From Prolixibacteraceae bacterium (GTDB taxonomy: Bacteria; Bacteroidota; Bacteroidia; Bacteroidales; Prolixibacteraceae), in the NCBI GenBank assembly GCA_947475715.1, contig CANJNY010000045.1, positions 1 through 33,006 of the forward strand: 33,006 nt of DNA, read 5' to 3'. Position 1 is the stretch's first letter. Each line of letters opens with the position of its first letter. The notes beneath the pieces were generated by a model. That model did no database searches, was not told where the DNA came from, and worked only from the letters and a program-made list of their open reading frames with translations. The position numbers and the translations under genes were made by a program. Positions 8,991 to 17,661 of this stretch are shown here, one piece after another.

Positions 8991-9023
8991 TACCACTTCC
9001 CTGGTGTAATCATAGAAGTGGTA
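8991..9023 (-). terminator. Hairpin between the two giant paralogues, possible terminator
   Basis: TACCACTTC (8991-8999) and GAAGTGGTA (9015-9023) form a perfect 9-bp stem with a 15-nt loop. It lies ~105 nt past the stop of the 1912-aa gene in that gene's reading direction. No U-run follows, so it could also be a processing or regulatory hairpin ahead of the 1641-aa gene. Confidence 0.4.
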
Positions 9024-9126
9024 TGGATTAGGATAAGTTTCTCTCAAAATAGAATTCAAACTTCTTTACAAGGTATATAGGTGGCTTTCTAACTCAAAAA
9101 ACGAAATTCAAATTTAATTAAAAAAT

Positions 9127-12100
9127 CTATTGCCGGATAATTAATTTAATCGTAATTATTTCCCCCTTCCAGGTTAGAACAGATGGGTAAATACCTGATG
9201 GTAGAGACTGATCAAATAAGACAGTTTGGCTAATACCAGCCTTCAAATCACCATCAAAAATCCGGTTAATATGCTTTCCATTCATGGTGTAGATATCCAG
9301 TTTGGCGTTGGCATCTTCCCTAAGCTGGAATTCGAATCTAACCTGACCGGCGGCAGGATTGGGATATACTTTTAATTCATTTTTTAACGGAGTGATATCC
9401 TGTACGACGGGTGCTTCGGCATTTGCCTGTATCGTATTAAAAGGAATAATAGCCGATTTCAATCCTGTTATAGCAAGTGTTCGTGCGATACTTGTGCATC
9501 CTGATGCATTTCTTGCAGTAACGCTTAACGTTCCTAAGGTGGCAGTGGTTGAGTAGACAACTCTTACCGAGTTTGTCGTTCCTGTTATTGTGGCTCCTGT
9601 CCCCGAGAAACTCCAGGTATAAGTTACCCCACTAACCAATGGCACAGTATAGGTATAACTCGTTGTCCCAGGCGTAACTGCAGCGGTAGATGCAGTGAAA
9701 TTGCCCGGTTGAGCTGCCAGTGCATTAATCGTAACTGCGGTTGTTACGCTTCTGGTGCAACCACTGATATTTTGTATTGTATAGCTTATTGTCGCTGTTC
9801 CTGCCGCAACCCCGGTTACAATTCCGGTTGTGCTGATTGTTGCAATGGCAGTGTTTGAACTACTCCATACACCTGCGGCAGTAGCATCCGTTAAAGTTGT
9901 TGTTTTTCCTATACATGCAGACTTTGTTCCGCCGATTGCTGCCGGGGCAGCAGGTAAGGCATTGACTGTAGCTGTGACATTTAATCGGGTGGCGCTTTCG
10001 CATGTTGTTACAGTTTGCGATGCATAATAGTGAGTTCCGTTAACCAGAGTTGTTGTGGTGGTCAAAGCGGTTCCCCCTGTAGCTGCGGCATACCATTTTA
10101 TTGATGTTCCGGTGGCGGCTAAACTCGCGACAGTCGCACCGGTACAGAACGACTGAGCTGCAGTGCCTGTCGGTGCTGAAGGTGCCGTCGGTTGGGGGTT
10201 AATCACAATGTTTGCTGAAGCAGCAGATTTACATCCACCGGCATTTGTTACTGAATAGGTGTAGGTTCCGGAGGCAAGACCAGTAATCGTTTTACTTGCA
10301 CCAGTCCCTGTAGTCGTTGTTGCACCGGGAGATACCGTTAAGGTCCAGGTTCCAGTTGAAGGCAACCCATTTAATATGACACTTCCGGTAGCTAGTGCAC
10401 AGGTTGGTTGCGTGATTGTTCCAACAGTTGGGGCCGTTGGGGCTGTCGAAACAGTAGCGGTAATATTTAGCCTTGCTGAACTTTCACATGTATTCACCGT
10501 TTGTGATGCGTAATAATGTGTGCCGTTTACTAAAGCAGTGGTGCCTGATAATGCTGTTCCACCGGTAGCCGCTGCATACCATTTGATTGCTGTTCCTGTT
10601 GCTACTAAGTTTGCAACAGTTCCTGAACTTCCGGAACAGAATGTTTGTGTTAATGTTCCGGTGGGAGCAGCAGGACTTGCAGTAAGCGAAACCGTAACAT
10701 CAAGTCTAACAGAGCTTTCGCAGGAACTAACCGTTTGGCTGGCATAATAATGAGATCCATTAACCAGTGCTGTGGTTGTGGCCAATGCTGTTCCCCCCGT
10801 TGTTGCAGCATACCATTTTAGTGCAGTTCCAGTGGCGATCAGGCTTGCTACGGTCGGTGATGCTCCGGAGCAGAATGATTGAGCAGCGGTTCCTGTGGGA
10901 GCAGCCGGAGCAGCCGGTTGTCCGGTAATGATAATACTGGCTGAGGCTGAGGATGTGCATCCTGAACTATTGACTACCGTGAATGTATAGGTTCCGGTGA
11001 TAAGTGCGCTAATTGTTGAACTTGTGCCGGTTCCGGTTTTGGTTACGTTATCCGGTGTTCTGGTTAATGTCCATGTTCCACTTGCGGGCAATGAATTTAA
11101 TATCACGCTTCCGGTAGCCAATGTGCATGTAGGCTGAGTAATCGTTCCAATTGCGGGAGTTGTAGGGTTAGCGCTAACCGTTGCTGTGACATTTAACCGG
11201 GCTACACTTTCACAACTATTCAGGGTTTGAGAAGCATAATAGTGTATTCCGTTTGCAAGTGCGGTAGTATTTGCCAATGGTGTACTACCCGTTGAGGCGG
11301 CATACCATTGGATCGCTGTGCCACTGGCAACTAAATTAGAAACAGTTGGAGAATTTGAGGCGCAGAAAGTTTGTGCTGCACTCCCGGTTGGTGCTGATGT
11401 CGTACTTATTGAAACTGTTACATCAAGCCTTGAAGTGCTTTCGCACGAATTAACGGTTTGAGAGGCAAAGTAATGTGTTCCATTTACCAGTGCAGTGTTC
11501 AAGACTAATGCTGTACCTCCTGTTGCTGCCGAATACCATTTAACTGCAGTGCCACTTGCAGTTAAGGCTGCCACAGTAGGAGCGGAGGCGGCACAGAATG
11601 TTTGTGGAGTATTACCCGTTGGGGCCACCGGGGGAGAACAAGGTTCTGTGACTAGGATGGTATAGTCTTCGACCTCACCATAGCTGGAACTTCCGCACGA
11701 TGTTGCATTCGAACCGGTGGTGCCTGCATCGTGTAATCTGATTCTCATACGTGTAGGGCCGGCTGGTGTTCCAATCGGAGGTGTGAAAGCAGCTGTGGTA
11801 TGTGGTGATGAGAAAGTGCCGCTTGATACATACACATTCTCGCCTGGATCAGAGAAATCGCCATTTTTATTCCAGTCGATCCAAATTAAAATCTGATCTG
11901 TAGTATATGGGGTCGTAACTGCAACTGTCGCAGTATAACTCTGGCCAATCTGCATCACAGTGCTTTGCGAAGTATAATCTTCATAACTGTTAACCCCTCG
12001 ACCGGAGGGCTGATTAATTGAGCCGAGTGCAAAATTGGAAATGTATTCATAGGCCGTTGCCGTTGATCCGGCAGTGCAATAATTAGCAGCACCGATCATC

Positions 12101-14865
12101 CTGCTACCTGATGGATTTGTAATAGTTGGTATCGTATCCGCTCCAACATTCAGTGAGGTGCATTGTGCATCTAAAATATCTCCTAAAACCGAGGTTGAGG
12201 GGACATCATAAGTGAGCCGGAAATAATTTACCCCGGTACTCAATGATTGACTTCCGGTAATTGTAAATGTCCCATTTGGAGCAATAGCAGCCGCCCCAAA
12301 AGGGGTGGTTGTGGAGAGTGCGTTTGCAGTCCCGGAATAGTAAAGCTTAGCATTTGTAATATCCACCGTCGGATTTGTGGACCCGGTAGTGTTGAAGGTA
12401 AATGAAGTTGCATTTAACGGAGATAGATTTCCGGCTGTTACAACCTGGATTCCAATAATTGCCTGATTTGTTGAATTTTGAACCACATTGGCTAAATTGG
12501 GCTGAGTTGCAGTACTTGAAACGTAGGTCATTGGCAACGAGGAATAGTAAACGGGCGATTCCCAAAGTCCCCGGCCAAAAGTTGCCGTTCTTAATTTACT
12601 TTCAATTGGATTGGGCGCATAATAAAATTCCAGTTCCCCAATTGAAACATTTGGGAGACCTGTATTATAAGCAATCCAGTTATCAGACCCTTTTTTGAAA
12701 TAAATTCCTACTTCTGTGCCAACATAAAGTTGAACCTCTGCACTGGACTGTTTATTTTGAACAATGGTATAGGCAGGAATTGATGGGAGTCCTGCTGAGA
12801 TATCAATCCAGGTAGCTCCTCCATCAACAGATTGAAAAACTTTCGATGCATTATAGCCGCTCAGTGTAACCCAGATCGTGTTCGCATCATCATCCCTTAC
12901 TGCGATACCGGTTATGTTTCCCTGACTAACAGGTAATGTGCCGGTAATGTTCACCCAGGATGTCCCGTCGTCAGTAGTCTTCCATATAATGGATGGATCG
13001 GCAACATATAATACCAGTGGATTTGCCGCCGATATTGCCATAGATCTTATTTTATTTGATGTATTCATGGAGGATATCTTAGTCCATGAATTACCTCTGT
13101 CTGTTGTCTTCCAGATATCGGAATACCCAACATATAATGTCTGGGGGTTAGCCGGATGAATCAGAAATGGTGTAACCCATGAGCCGGTAGCTCCTAAGCC
13201 TCCGGGGATGTTTGCAGTAATATCGGTTGCAGTATTCCAATGATCCGTTGTCCGGTCAATCTGTCCGGCGACGTAGGTTCCATACTGAATGTTTACATCT
13301 GTATAGTCAATTAAACATTCCATTCCGTCACCACCCTTTACATCTCTCCAGGAACCTGCTGATAATAATTTGGTTCCATTGTCCTGTAACCCGGTGATTG
13401 TTTCATCGGATACGGTCTGGGAAACTCCCAGTTTATACATTTGACTGATGATTATACTATTGGTTTTGTCTGTCCAGGCAGTACCGTCATTGGAAGAACT
13501 ATAAACGCCGCCATCATTACACTCGAATAGTGTTCCGTCGTTGCGGTATAATAACATGTGTTTGTCTGCGTGAACTGCAGGAACGCCATCGCCCCACCAA
13601 TGATTAACGATAGCCCATGTTGATCCTCCATCTAATGAACGCCAGGTATTTACCCCGCCTACCAGCAAGGTGTTTGCATTGGATGGGGAAACTGAAATAC
13701 TCAGATCATACCAGCTTTGCCCGCCAGTGTCAGTACCGGCAGAAGCCCAGCCTAAAAGATTTTTTGTGCTTCCGGCAACCTGAGTAAAAGAGGTGCCACT
13801 ATTGGTGGATTTGTAAATTCCATAAAGGCCACTGTTTGAATTTCCGGCAATGGCATAAACAGTTGTCGGTTGATTGGCCGAAACGGCCAGACTGATCCGA
13901 TAAGCATTCGCATTACTAAAACTTTGTGTCCACGAGGTTCCTCCGTTGCTGGAAACATAGATACCGCCCGATGTAGTCGATGCATAAAGGGTGTTGAAAT
14001 CACCGGGTTTATATTCCAAATCTATAAAATCACCGGTGGATAATTGCGTATTCCATGTCGCTCCTCCATCTGTAGTTTTAAAAATTCCGTAAGAAGTAGC
14101 TGCAATAATTGTCTGATTATTGGTTGGATCTACCAGGAGCCTGGTTATTAATGCAAAGTTTGATATTGGATAAGTAAGTCCGGTAGTATTCCAGGTTACT
14201 CCGCCATCGGTGGACTTGAGTACCCCAATACTGTTATTATCCCAGTGATCACGGTCCCCGGTAGCTATATAAATTGTATTCGATGTCGCATAATCGGAAG
14301 GGATAATAATATCGCTAACCGCAAGTACGCCATTATTGTCTGTCAGACAATTCCAGCTCGATCCGTTATTTGTGGTTACCCATAATCCTCCGGCAGCAGC
14401 CCCAACCCAATAGGTATTATTATCCGTTGGATGAAAGGCAATGCAGTTTACCCGACCAACACCGGCATAGCCACCAGTGGAACTATTGGGCCCCAGAGAT
14501 ATCCAGCTGGATGGATTTGTGAGTGTGGCAGCTTTTTTTTGCGGATTTTTCTTTAAATAATTTCGGTACACCTCCTGCGCCGATTGTTTTGGAAATTCTC
14601 CGGTGTTTGGGGTAATCTGGTTTTCCATATAATACTCCCACCGTTTAAATTGCTTCCATCCTGCAGCTTTGGTTTTTACTCCGTTTACTAAATAGGAGCC
14701 TTTATCTACATGGTATGGGGCCCAGTATTGATTGAACGCATTTTTAAAGTGGGAGAGATTTAACTGTTCCTTTGGTATCCCTTGAGGTAAATTCTTCACC
14801 CAGGGTTGAGAAATCAATCTCGTTGCACATACCAATATTAATAAAACTAAATATATTCGTTTCAT
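9127..14865 (-). CDS. Giant T9SS-secreted Asp-box propeller protein with GEVED, Ig_7, SprB, Big_2 and PKD-like repeats
   Basis: A 1912-residue exported protein with a signal peptide at residues 1-20 (MKRIYLVLLILVCATRLISQ). Its first ~1070 residues follow the 1641-aa neighbour module by module: a conserved pro-region (FKRWEYYMENQI), Asp boxes (STDGGVTW, TTDGGATW, SSNGGTSW, SLDGGSTW), the BNR-associated domain (~778-925) and GEVED (~925-1068, ending YGEVEDY). Residues ~1075-1640 are Ig_7-type repeats alternating with SprB-type units (TITQPTC-x-LATGSVIL). A Big_2-like domain (~1645-1705, IATISTTGIVTGVAAGTATIS) and a PKD-like domain (~1717-1795) follow. The C-terminus (~1832-1912) is a type A T9SS sorting domain: LKVYPNPAAGQVRFEF, then LDIYTMNGK, then LPSGIY. 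The protein is therefore probably exported by T9SS and attached to the cell surface. Adhesion, gliding or glycan binding is plausible, but enzymatic activity is not shown. Confidence 0.88.
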   Translation of the reverse strand: MKRIYLVLLILVCATRLISQPWVKNLPQGIPKEQLNLSHFKNAFNQYWAPYHVDKGSYLVNGVKTKAAGWKQFKRWEYYMENQITPNTGEFPKQSAQEVYRNYLKKNPQKKAATLTNPSSWISLGPNSSTGGYAGVGRVNCIAFHPTDNNTYWVGAAAGGLWVTTNNGSSWNCLTDNNGVLAVSDIIIPSDYATSNTIYIATGDRDHWDNNSIGVLKSTDGGVTWNTTGLTYPISNFALITRLLVDPTNNQTIIAATSYGIFKTTDGGATWNTQLSTGDFIDLEYKPGDFNTLYASTTSGGIYVSSNGGTSWTQSFSNANAYRISLAVSANQPTTVYAIAGNSNSGLYGIYKSTNSGTSFTQVAGSTKNLLGWASAGTDTGGQSWYDLSISVSPSNANTLLVGGVNTWRSLDGGSTWAIVNHWWGDGVPAVHADKHMLLYRNDGTLFECNDGGVYSSSNDGTAWTDKTNSIIISQMYKLGVSQTVSDETITGLQDNGTKLLSAGSWRDVKGGDGMECLIDYTDVNIQYGTYVAGQIDRTTDHWNTATDITANIPGGLGATGSWVTPFLIHPANPQTLYVGYSDIWKTTDRGNSWTKISSMNTSNKIRSMAISAANPLVLYVADPSIIWKTTDDGTSWVNITGTLPVSQGNITGIAVRDDDANTIWVTLSGYNASKVFQSVDGGATWIDISAGLPSIPAYTIVQNKQSSAEVQLYVGTEVGIYFKKGSDNWIAYNTGLPNVSIGELEFYYAPNPIESKLRTATFGRGLWESPVYYSSLPMTYVSSTATQPNLANVVQNSTNQAIIGIQVVTAGNLSPLNATSFTFNTTGSTNPTVDITNAKLYYSGTANALSTTTPFGAAAIAPNGTFTITGSQSLSTGVNYFRLTYDVPSTSVLGDILDAQCTSLNVGADTIPTITNPSGSRMIGAANYCTAGSTATAYEYISNFALGSINQPSGRGVNSYEDYTSQSTVMQIGQSYTATVAVTTPYTTDQILIWIDWNKNGDFSDPGENVYVSSGTFSSPHTTAAFTPPIGTPAGPTRMRIRLHDAGTTGSNATSCGSSSYGEVEDYTILVTEPCSPPVAPTGNTPQTFCAASAPTVAALTASGTAVKWYSAATGGTALVLNTALVNGTHYFASQTVNSCESTSRLDVTVSISTTSAPTGSAAQTFCASNSPTVSNLVASGTAIQWYAASTGSTPLANTTALANGIHYYASQTLNSCESVARLNVTATVSANPTTPAIGTITQPTCTLATGSVILNSLPASGTWTLTRTPDNVTKTGTGTSSTISALITGTYTFTVVNSSGCTSSASASIIITGQPAAPAAPTGTAAQSFCSGASPTVASLIATGTALKWYAATTGGTALATTTALVNGSHYYASQTVSSCESSVRLDVTVSLTASPAAPTGTLTQTFCSGSSGTVANLVATGTAIKWYAAATGGTALSGTTALVNGTHYYASQTVNTCESSARLNITATVSTAPTAPTVGTITQPTCALATGSVILNGLPSTGTWTLTVSPGATTTTGTGASKTITGLASGTYTYSVTNAGGCKSAASANIVINPQPTAPSAPTGTAAQSFCTGATVASLAATGTSIKWYAAATGGTALTTTTTLVNGTHYYASQTVTTCESATRLNVTATVNALPAAPAAIGGTKSACIGKTTTLTDATAAGVWSSSNTAIATISTTGIVTGVAAGTATISYTIQNISGCTRSVTTAVTINALAAQPGNFTASTAAVTPGTTSYTYTVPLVSGVTYTWSFSGTGATITGTTNSVRVVYSTTATLGTLSVTARNASGCTSIARTLAITGLKSAIIPFNTIQANAEAPVVQDITPLKNELKVYPNPAAGQVRFEFQLREDANAKLDIYTMNGKHINRIFDGDLKAGISQTVLFDQSLPSGIYPSVLTWKGEIITIKLIIRQ
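9960..11645 (-). repeat. Ig_7 and SprB repeat array inside the 1912-aa protein
   Basis: At least five Ig_7-type units (each with FC...TVA-x-L-x-A-x-GT-x-(I/L)-x-WY-x-A and HY-(Y/F)-ASQT...CES) are interleaved with two SprB-type units (QPTC-x-LATGSVILN-x-LP, then GTYT-x-x-V-x-x-x-x-GC). The order is Ig-Ig-SprB-Ig-Ig-SprB-Ig from the N-terminal side. This higher-order period suggests that a block of two Ig_7 plus one SprB was duplicated. The boundaries are approximate. Confidence 0.75.
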
Positions 14866-14903
14866 AAATCCAATATTCGATAACTGAAAAATTCTAAAAT
14901 TAT

Positions 14904-14935
14904 CTATTTGTCAAAAATCGTATTTTGATAAATAG
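14904..14935. repeat. Near-perfect 13-bp inverted repeat upstream of the 1912-aa gene
   Basis: CTATTTGTCAAAA (14904-14916) and TTTTGATAAATAG (14923-14935) pair over 13 bp with one mismatch (a possible G-U in RNA) around a 6-nt loop. It lies 39-70 nt before the start codon of the minus-strand giant gene, within its likely leader or promoter, so it could be an operator or an RNA hairpin in the 5' leader. Confidence 0.4.
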
Positions 14936-15118
14936 TGCGCCTCTTTTCACCGACAAACAATCTAAAATTGATAGAGTAGTTTGCATAAATCCTTTTAAAC
15001 CTTAAGAGAACTTTTCAAACTTAAATATAAATGATAAGACAGCAAAATATTTTTATTAATAATAGGTTGATTATGCGATTTGTTACCTGCAAAATAATTC
15101 GTATAGGGTTAAGATATT

Positions 15119-17350
15119 TTAGAAATTTCCTTTTATGGTAAGATATATATTTCGGCCTGGGGCATTGATCCCACTGCCAAAGGTGCGGTATTGTGTATCT
15201 AAAATATTCTCCATTCCGGTCTGAAAAGTTATCGAATTATTCAGTTTATATGAGCCACGTAGATTGATGGTATACCAGGCTGGCATACCCATTGTGGTTG
15301 CATATGCCTGATTGTCCTCCCCTCCCGGATCTACACAGTAATCTGCCATTCTTTTCCATCCATTATAGTTGATAAAGAAGTCTGATTCAAATCTTTTATT
15401 CATGTAGCTAAGCTGAAAACGGGCCATTAAGGGATTGATATGATTCAGGGGTGTTTCACCTGTGGCAGTCATTAACCTTCCGTGTGCATAGTTCAAAGCG
15501 AATGAAAACCTGAATTTTTCGCTCAGTAATGAGGTCAAATTGGATGAAAACCCATAGATATATGCTCTACCTTTATTCTGATTGGATACTACTTTACACA
15601 TGAATCCATCATAGACTAAAGAATCATTCCCGTTGTACCGATCATTTCCGGTTACAATAGCATCCATGAATTGAGTAAAATAGATAGAATTCTCCCATTT
15701 TGTTTGCACATTATAAACCTTGGCGATACCTATTTCATAATTGATCGTCCGCTCCGGCTTTAGATTGATATTGGGTACGATCACTGTTCCGGGAGCTGGT
15801 GCAAATATTTTGCTTAGGTCGTCCACATTCGGTATGCGAAAACCGGTTGAAATCAATGCCGAAAGTTTTAAATCATCCGATGGTGAATGAATCAGTCCAA
15901 TATTTCCCGACCATAAGGGTGTTTTTTGGTCGATTGTTGTAAAAGGAAGATTGAACTGTGTTGGCAGATCCACCAGGGTCGAATGCAACACTGAATAACC
16001 GGCACGTAGTCCATCGTTGAGCGTAAGTTTTTCATTTATTTTCCAGGTGTGAGAGATGTAGGCAGCAACGTTGTTCATCCGGTTAACTCCGTCAGGGAAG
16101 CGGGTGTCTAATTTCCCAAATATTTCAGATATAATATCTTCAGTATGTGCCGATGATTTAAGGAAGTTGAATTGCATGTCGGCTCCAAAGCGAATATTAT
16201 GTGCTTTTATATTTCTTTGCAAATCTAAATTAGCACCAATAACCCCTACATTCTCAATTCTGTTTTTCAGTATATTACTCCCGAAATTTCTATTGTGACG
16301 GCTCTCTTCTATGGCCTGGTAATTCAGGCCAATATGGATGTTCCGGAATTTAGCCGCCGGGTTATTTCGATTCATATTGTAAGCTGTAAGGAAGCGTGTT
16401 TGTGGCCCATAATACCATTCTGCACTTTTTAATTTACCGCCTGACAGATCGGTTAGCCGATCGTAACGCGGTACATTACCAGAGGTTGAGTATTGAATAT
16501 TGACACTGTGTGCCAAATATTTATTTTGCTGAAAAAGAAATTTCTGCAAAAAATCTGATTGGGTATATCCTGAAGCTCTCTGAAGAAACGGATTGTCGTT
16601 TTTGACCAGGGAATCCTTATTGCCAAACCTTTTTACAAACAAAGGGCGCTCTCCGTAACTATTTCCATAAAATGGATTCTGACTTTTCCCCCCCATCAGG
16701 TCTCCAAATTTTGACCATGTGAATGCTGTAAGTATCCCAAATTTTTTTGTGCCATAATTTAAATCAATGTGCGCAGTCCTTTCATTATCTGCACTACCCA
16801 CCCGACTCATTGCATTTATCTTTAAGTTGCGATCGTTACCATTTCGTGCAAGCATTGGGTCTTTGGTATACAGATGGATTACTCCGCCCAGGGCATCACT
16901 GCCGTATATTGTCGATGAGGGGCCGAAAAGAATCTCTACGCGGTCAAGGGAATTAATATCAGTTTTAATTATGTCCTGAAGATGCCCTGCCCGATAAATA
17001 AGATTGTTCATCCTGACACCGTCGATGACCAGCACATTCTGGTTGGCACTGAATCCGCGAATGTTGATGTCACCACCTCCAAGCTGGCTTTTCTGAACCG
17101 CCACGTTTCCTGTATTTGAAAGCAGATCGGCAGTCGATTGCGCCTGAAAATTGGAAATCTCAACACCGTCAATTATCTGAACTTGTTGGGCAACATCTCT
17201 TTTTGATTCAGCTATTTTATTGGCCGAAAAAGTGATTTCATTTAAATTAATCAGCCGAACCGGTATGGTATCACCCCTTTCAATGGTTTGGGCAGTGGAT
17301 TGAACTATCCCAATTAATTCAAATAGAATTAAAAATAGATAAGGTTTCAT
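15119..17350 (-). CDS. TonB-dependent outer-membrane receptor, possibly of the haem/haemoprotein type
   Basis: A 743-residue protein from the ATG at 17350. This start gives a clean signal peptide (MKPYLFLILFELIGIVQSTAQ), whereas the upstream in-frame ATG at 17503 would add 51 unrelated residues before it. The plug domain (~60-190) shows DLLSNTGNVAVQKSQLGGGD, INIRGFSANQNVLVIDGVRMNN, VEILFGPSSTIYGSDALGG and VIHLYTKDP. The rest is the 22-strand barrel, ending ...YLTIKGNF with the terminal aromatic that outer-membrane beta-barrels need. A GFRIPNVDDLSKIF segment followed by VPNINLKPE resembles the FRAP and NPNL boxes of haem/haemoglobin receptors (FRIP here, not FRAP), so haem is a candidate ligand but is not established. 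There is no SusD partner, so it is not a SusC-type system. A small membrane-anchored protein is encoded upstream on the same strand. Confidence 0.88.
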   Translation of the reverse strand: MKPYLFLILFELIGIVQSTAQTIERGDTIPVRLINLNEITFSANKIAESKRDVAQQVQIIDGVEISNFQAQSTADLLSNTGNVAVQKSQLGGGDINIRGFSANQNVLVIDGVRMNNLIYRAGHLQDIIKTDINSLDRVEILFGPSSTIYGSDALGGVIHLYTKDPMLARNGNDRNLKINAMSRVGSADNERTAHIDLNYGTKKFGILTAFTWSKFGDLMGGKSQNPFYGNSYGERPLFVKRFGNKDSLVKNDNPFLQRASGYTQSDFLQKFLFQQNKYLAHSVNIQYSTSGNVPRYDRLTDLSGGKLKSAEWYYGPQTRFLTAYNMNRNNPAAKFRNIHIGLNYQAIEESRHNRNFGSNILKNRIENVGVIGANLDLQRNIKAHNIRFGADMQFNFLKSSAHTEDIISEIFGKLDTRFPDGVNRMNNVAAYISHTWKINEKLTLNDGLRAGYSVLHSTLVDLPTQFNLPFTTIDQKTPLWSGNIGLIHSPSDDLKLSALISTGFRIPNVDDLSKIFAPAPGTVIVPNINLKPERTINYEIGIAKVYNVQTKWENSIYFTQFMDAIVTGNDRYNGNDSLVYDGFMCKVVSNQNKGRAYIYGFSSNLTSLLSEKFRFSFALNYAHGRLMTATGETPLNHINPLMARFQLSYMNKRFESDFFINYNGWKRMADYCVDPGGEDNQAYATTMGMPAWYTINLRGSYKLNNSITFQTGMENILDTQYRTFGSGINAPGRNIYLTIKGNF

Positions 17351-17661
17351 TTTTTTAGAATTGCTATGCTGTTCATATTTTATAACTTGTGAATTACCTT
17401 GTAAAAGGATAGCACGATCCTGAACCCGCAGTTTTCCGGAAATTGGGAAGCTGTTTTCAACTATAAATACCATGAAAACTTTGAAAGTAAGACTATTAGG
17501 CAAAGTCGTATTTTAGGTTTTATTTTCTCGAGCGTCATAACGTCCGATCACTTTGCGTAGCATACCAGGCAAAATCGCGAATAGATGCTAAGTATAAGAA
17601 TTGCCTCTTACCCCCTTCCTTTGGAGGGGTTGTGGGGGAGGTTGCCTGAAGCAATAAATAA
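17351..17661. other. Intergenic region upstream of the TonB-dependent receptor gene
   Basis: No gene is supported here. The frame of the receptor stays open to 17503, but the extra residues look non-coding. I looked for cobalamin, TPP and FMN riboswitch core motifs and recognised none. The only structure found is the GC-rich inverted element at 17604-17641. Confidence 0.5.
17604..17641. repeat. GC-rich inverted element resembling a dispersed Bacteroidota intergenic repeat
   Basis: CCCCTTCC (17612-17619) and GGAGGGG (17623-17629) can fold around TTT with one bulge. An outer C-rich run (17604-17615) faces GGGGGAGG (17634-17641). It is markedly more GC-rich than its surroundings. Sequences of the form CCCC-TCC-TTT-GGAGGGG next to GGGGGAGG are, from memory, common dispersed intergenic repeats in Bacteroidota genomes. 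Only one copy is in this window. It may also help terminate the upstream minus-strand gene that stops at 17662. Confidence 0.45.

Noticed and set aside
9830-11400. The regular ~230-bp repeats as a CRISPR or satellite array
   Set aside because: The repeats are in frame within one long ORF and encode Ig_7/SprB modules. There are no short identical repeats separated by unique spacers.
4067-13159. Many ORFs of 60-130 codons on both strands inside the two giant genes
   Set aside because: They are shadows of repetitive, low-stop coding sequence with no signals, family motifs or plausible spacing.
17351-17503. 51-residue N-terminal extension of the TonB-dependent receptor
   Set aside because: It precedes a normal signal peptide that starts at the ATG at 17350 and has no receptor-like content.
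17351-17600. Cobalamin or TPP riboswitch ahead of the TonB receptor
   Set aside because: The conserved core boxes of these riboswitches were not recognisable on the minus strand.
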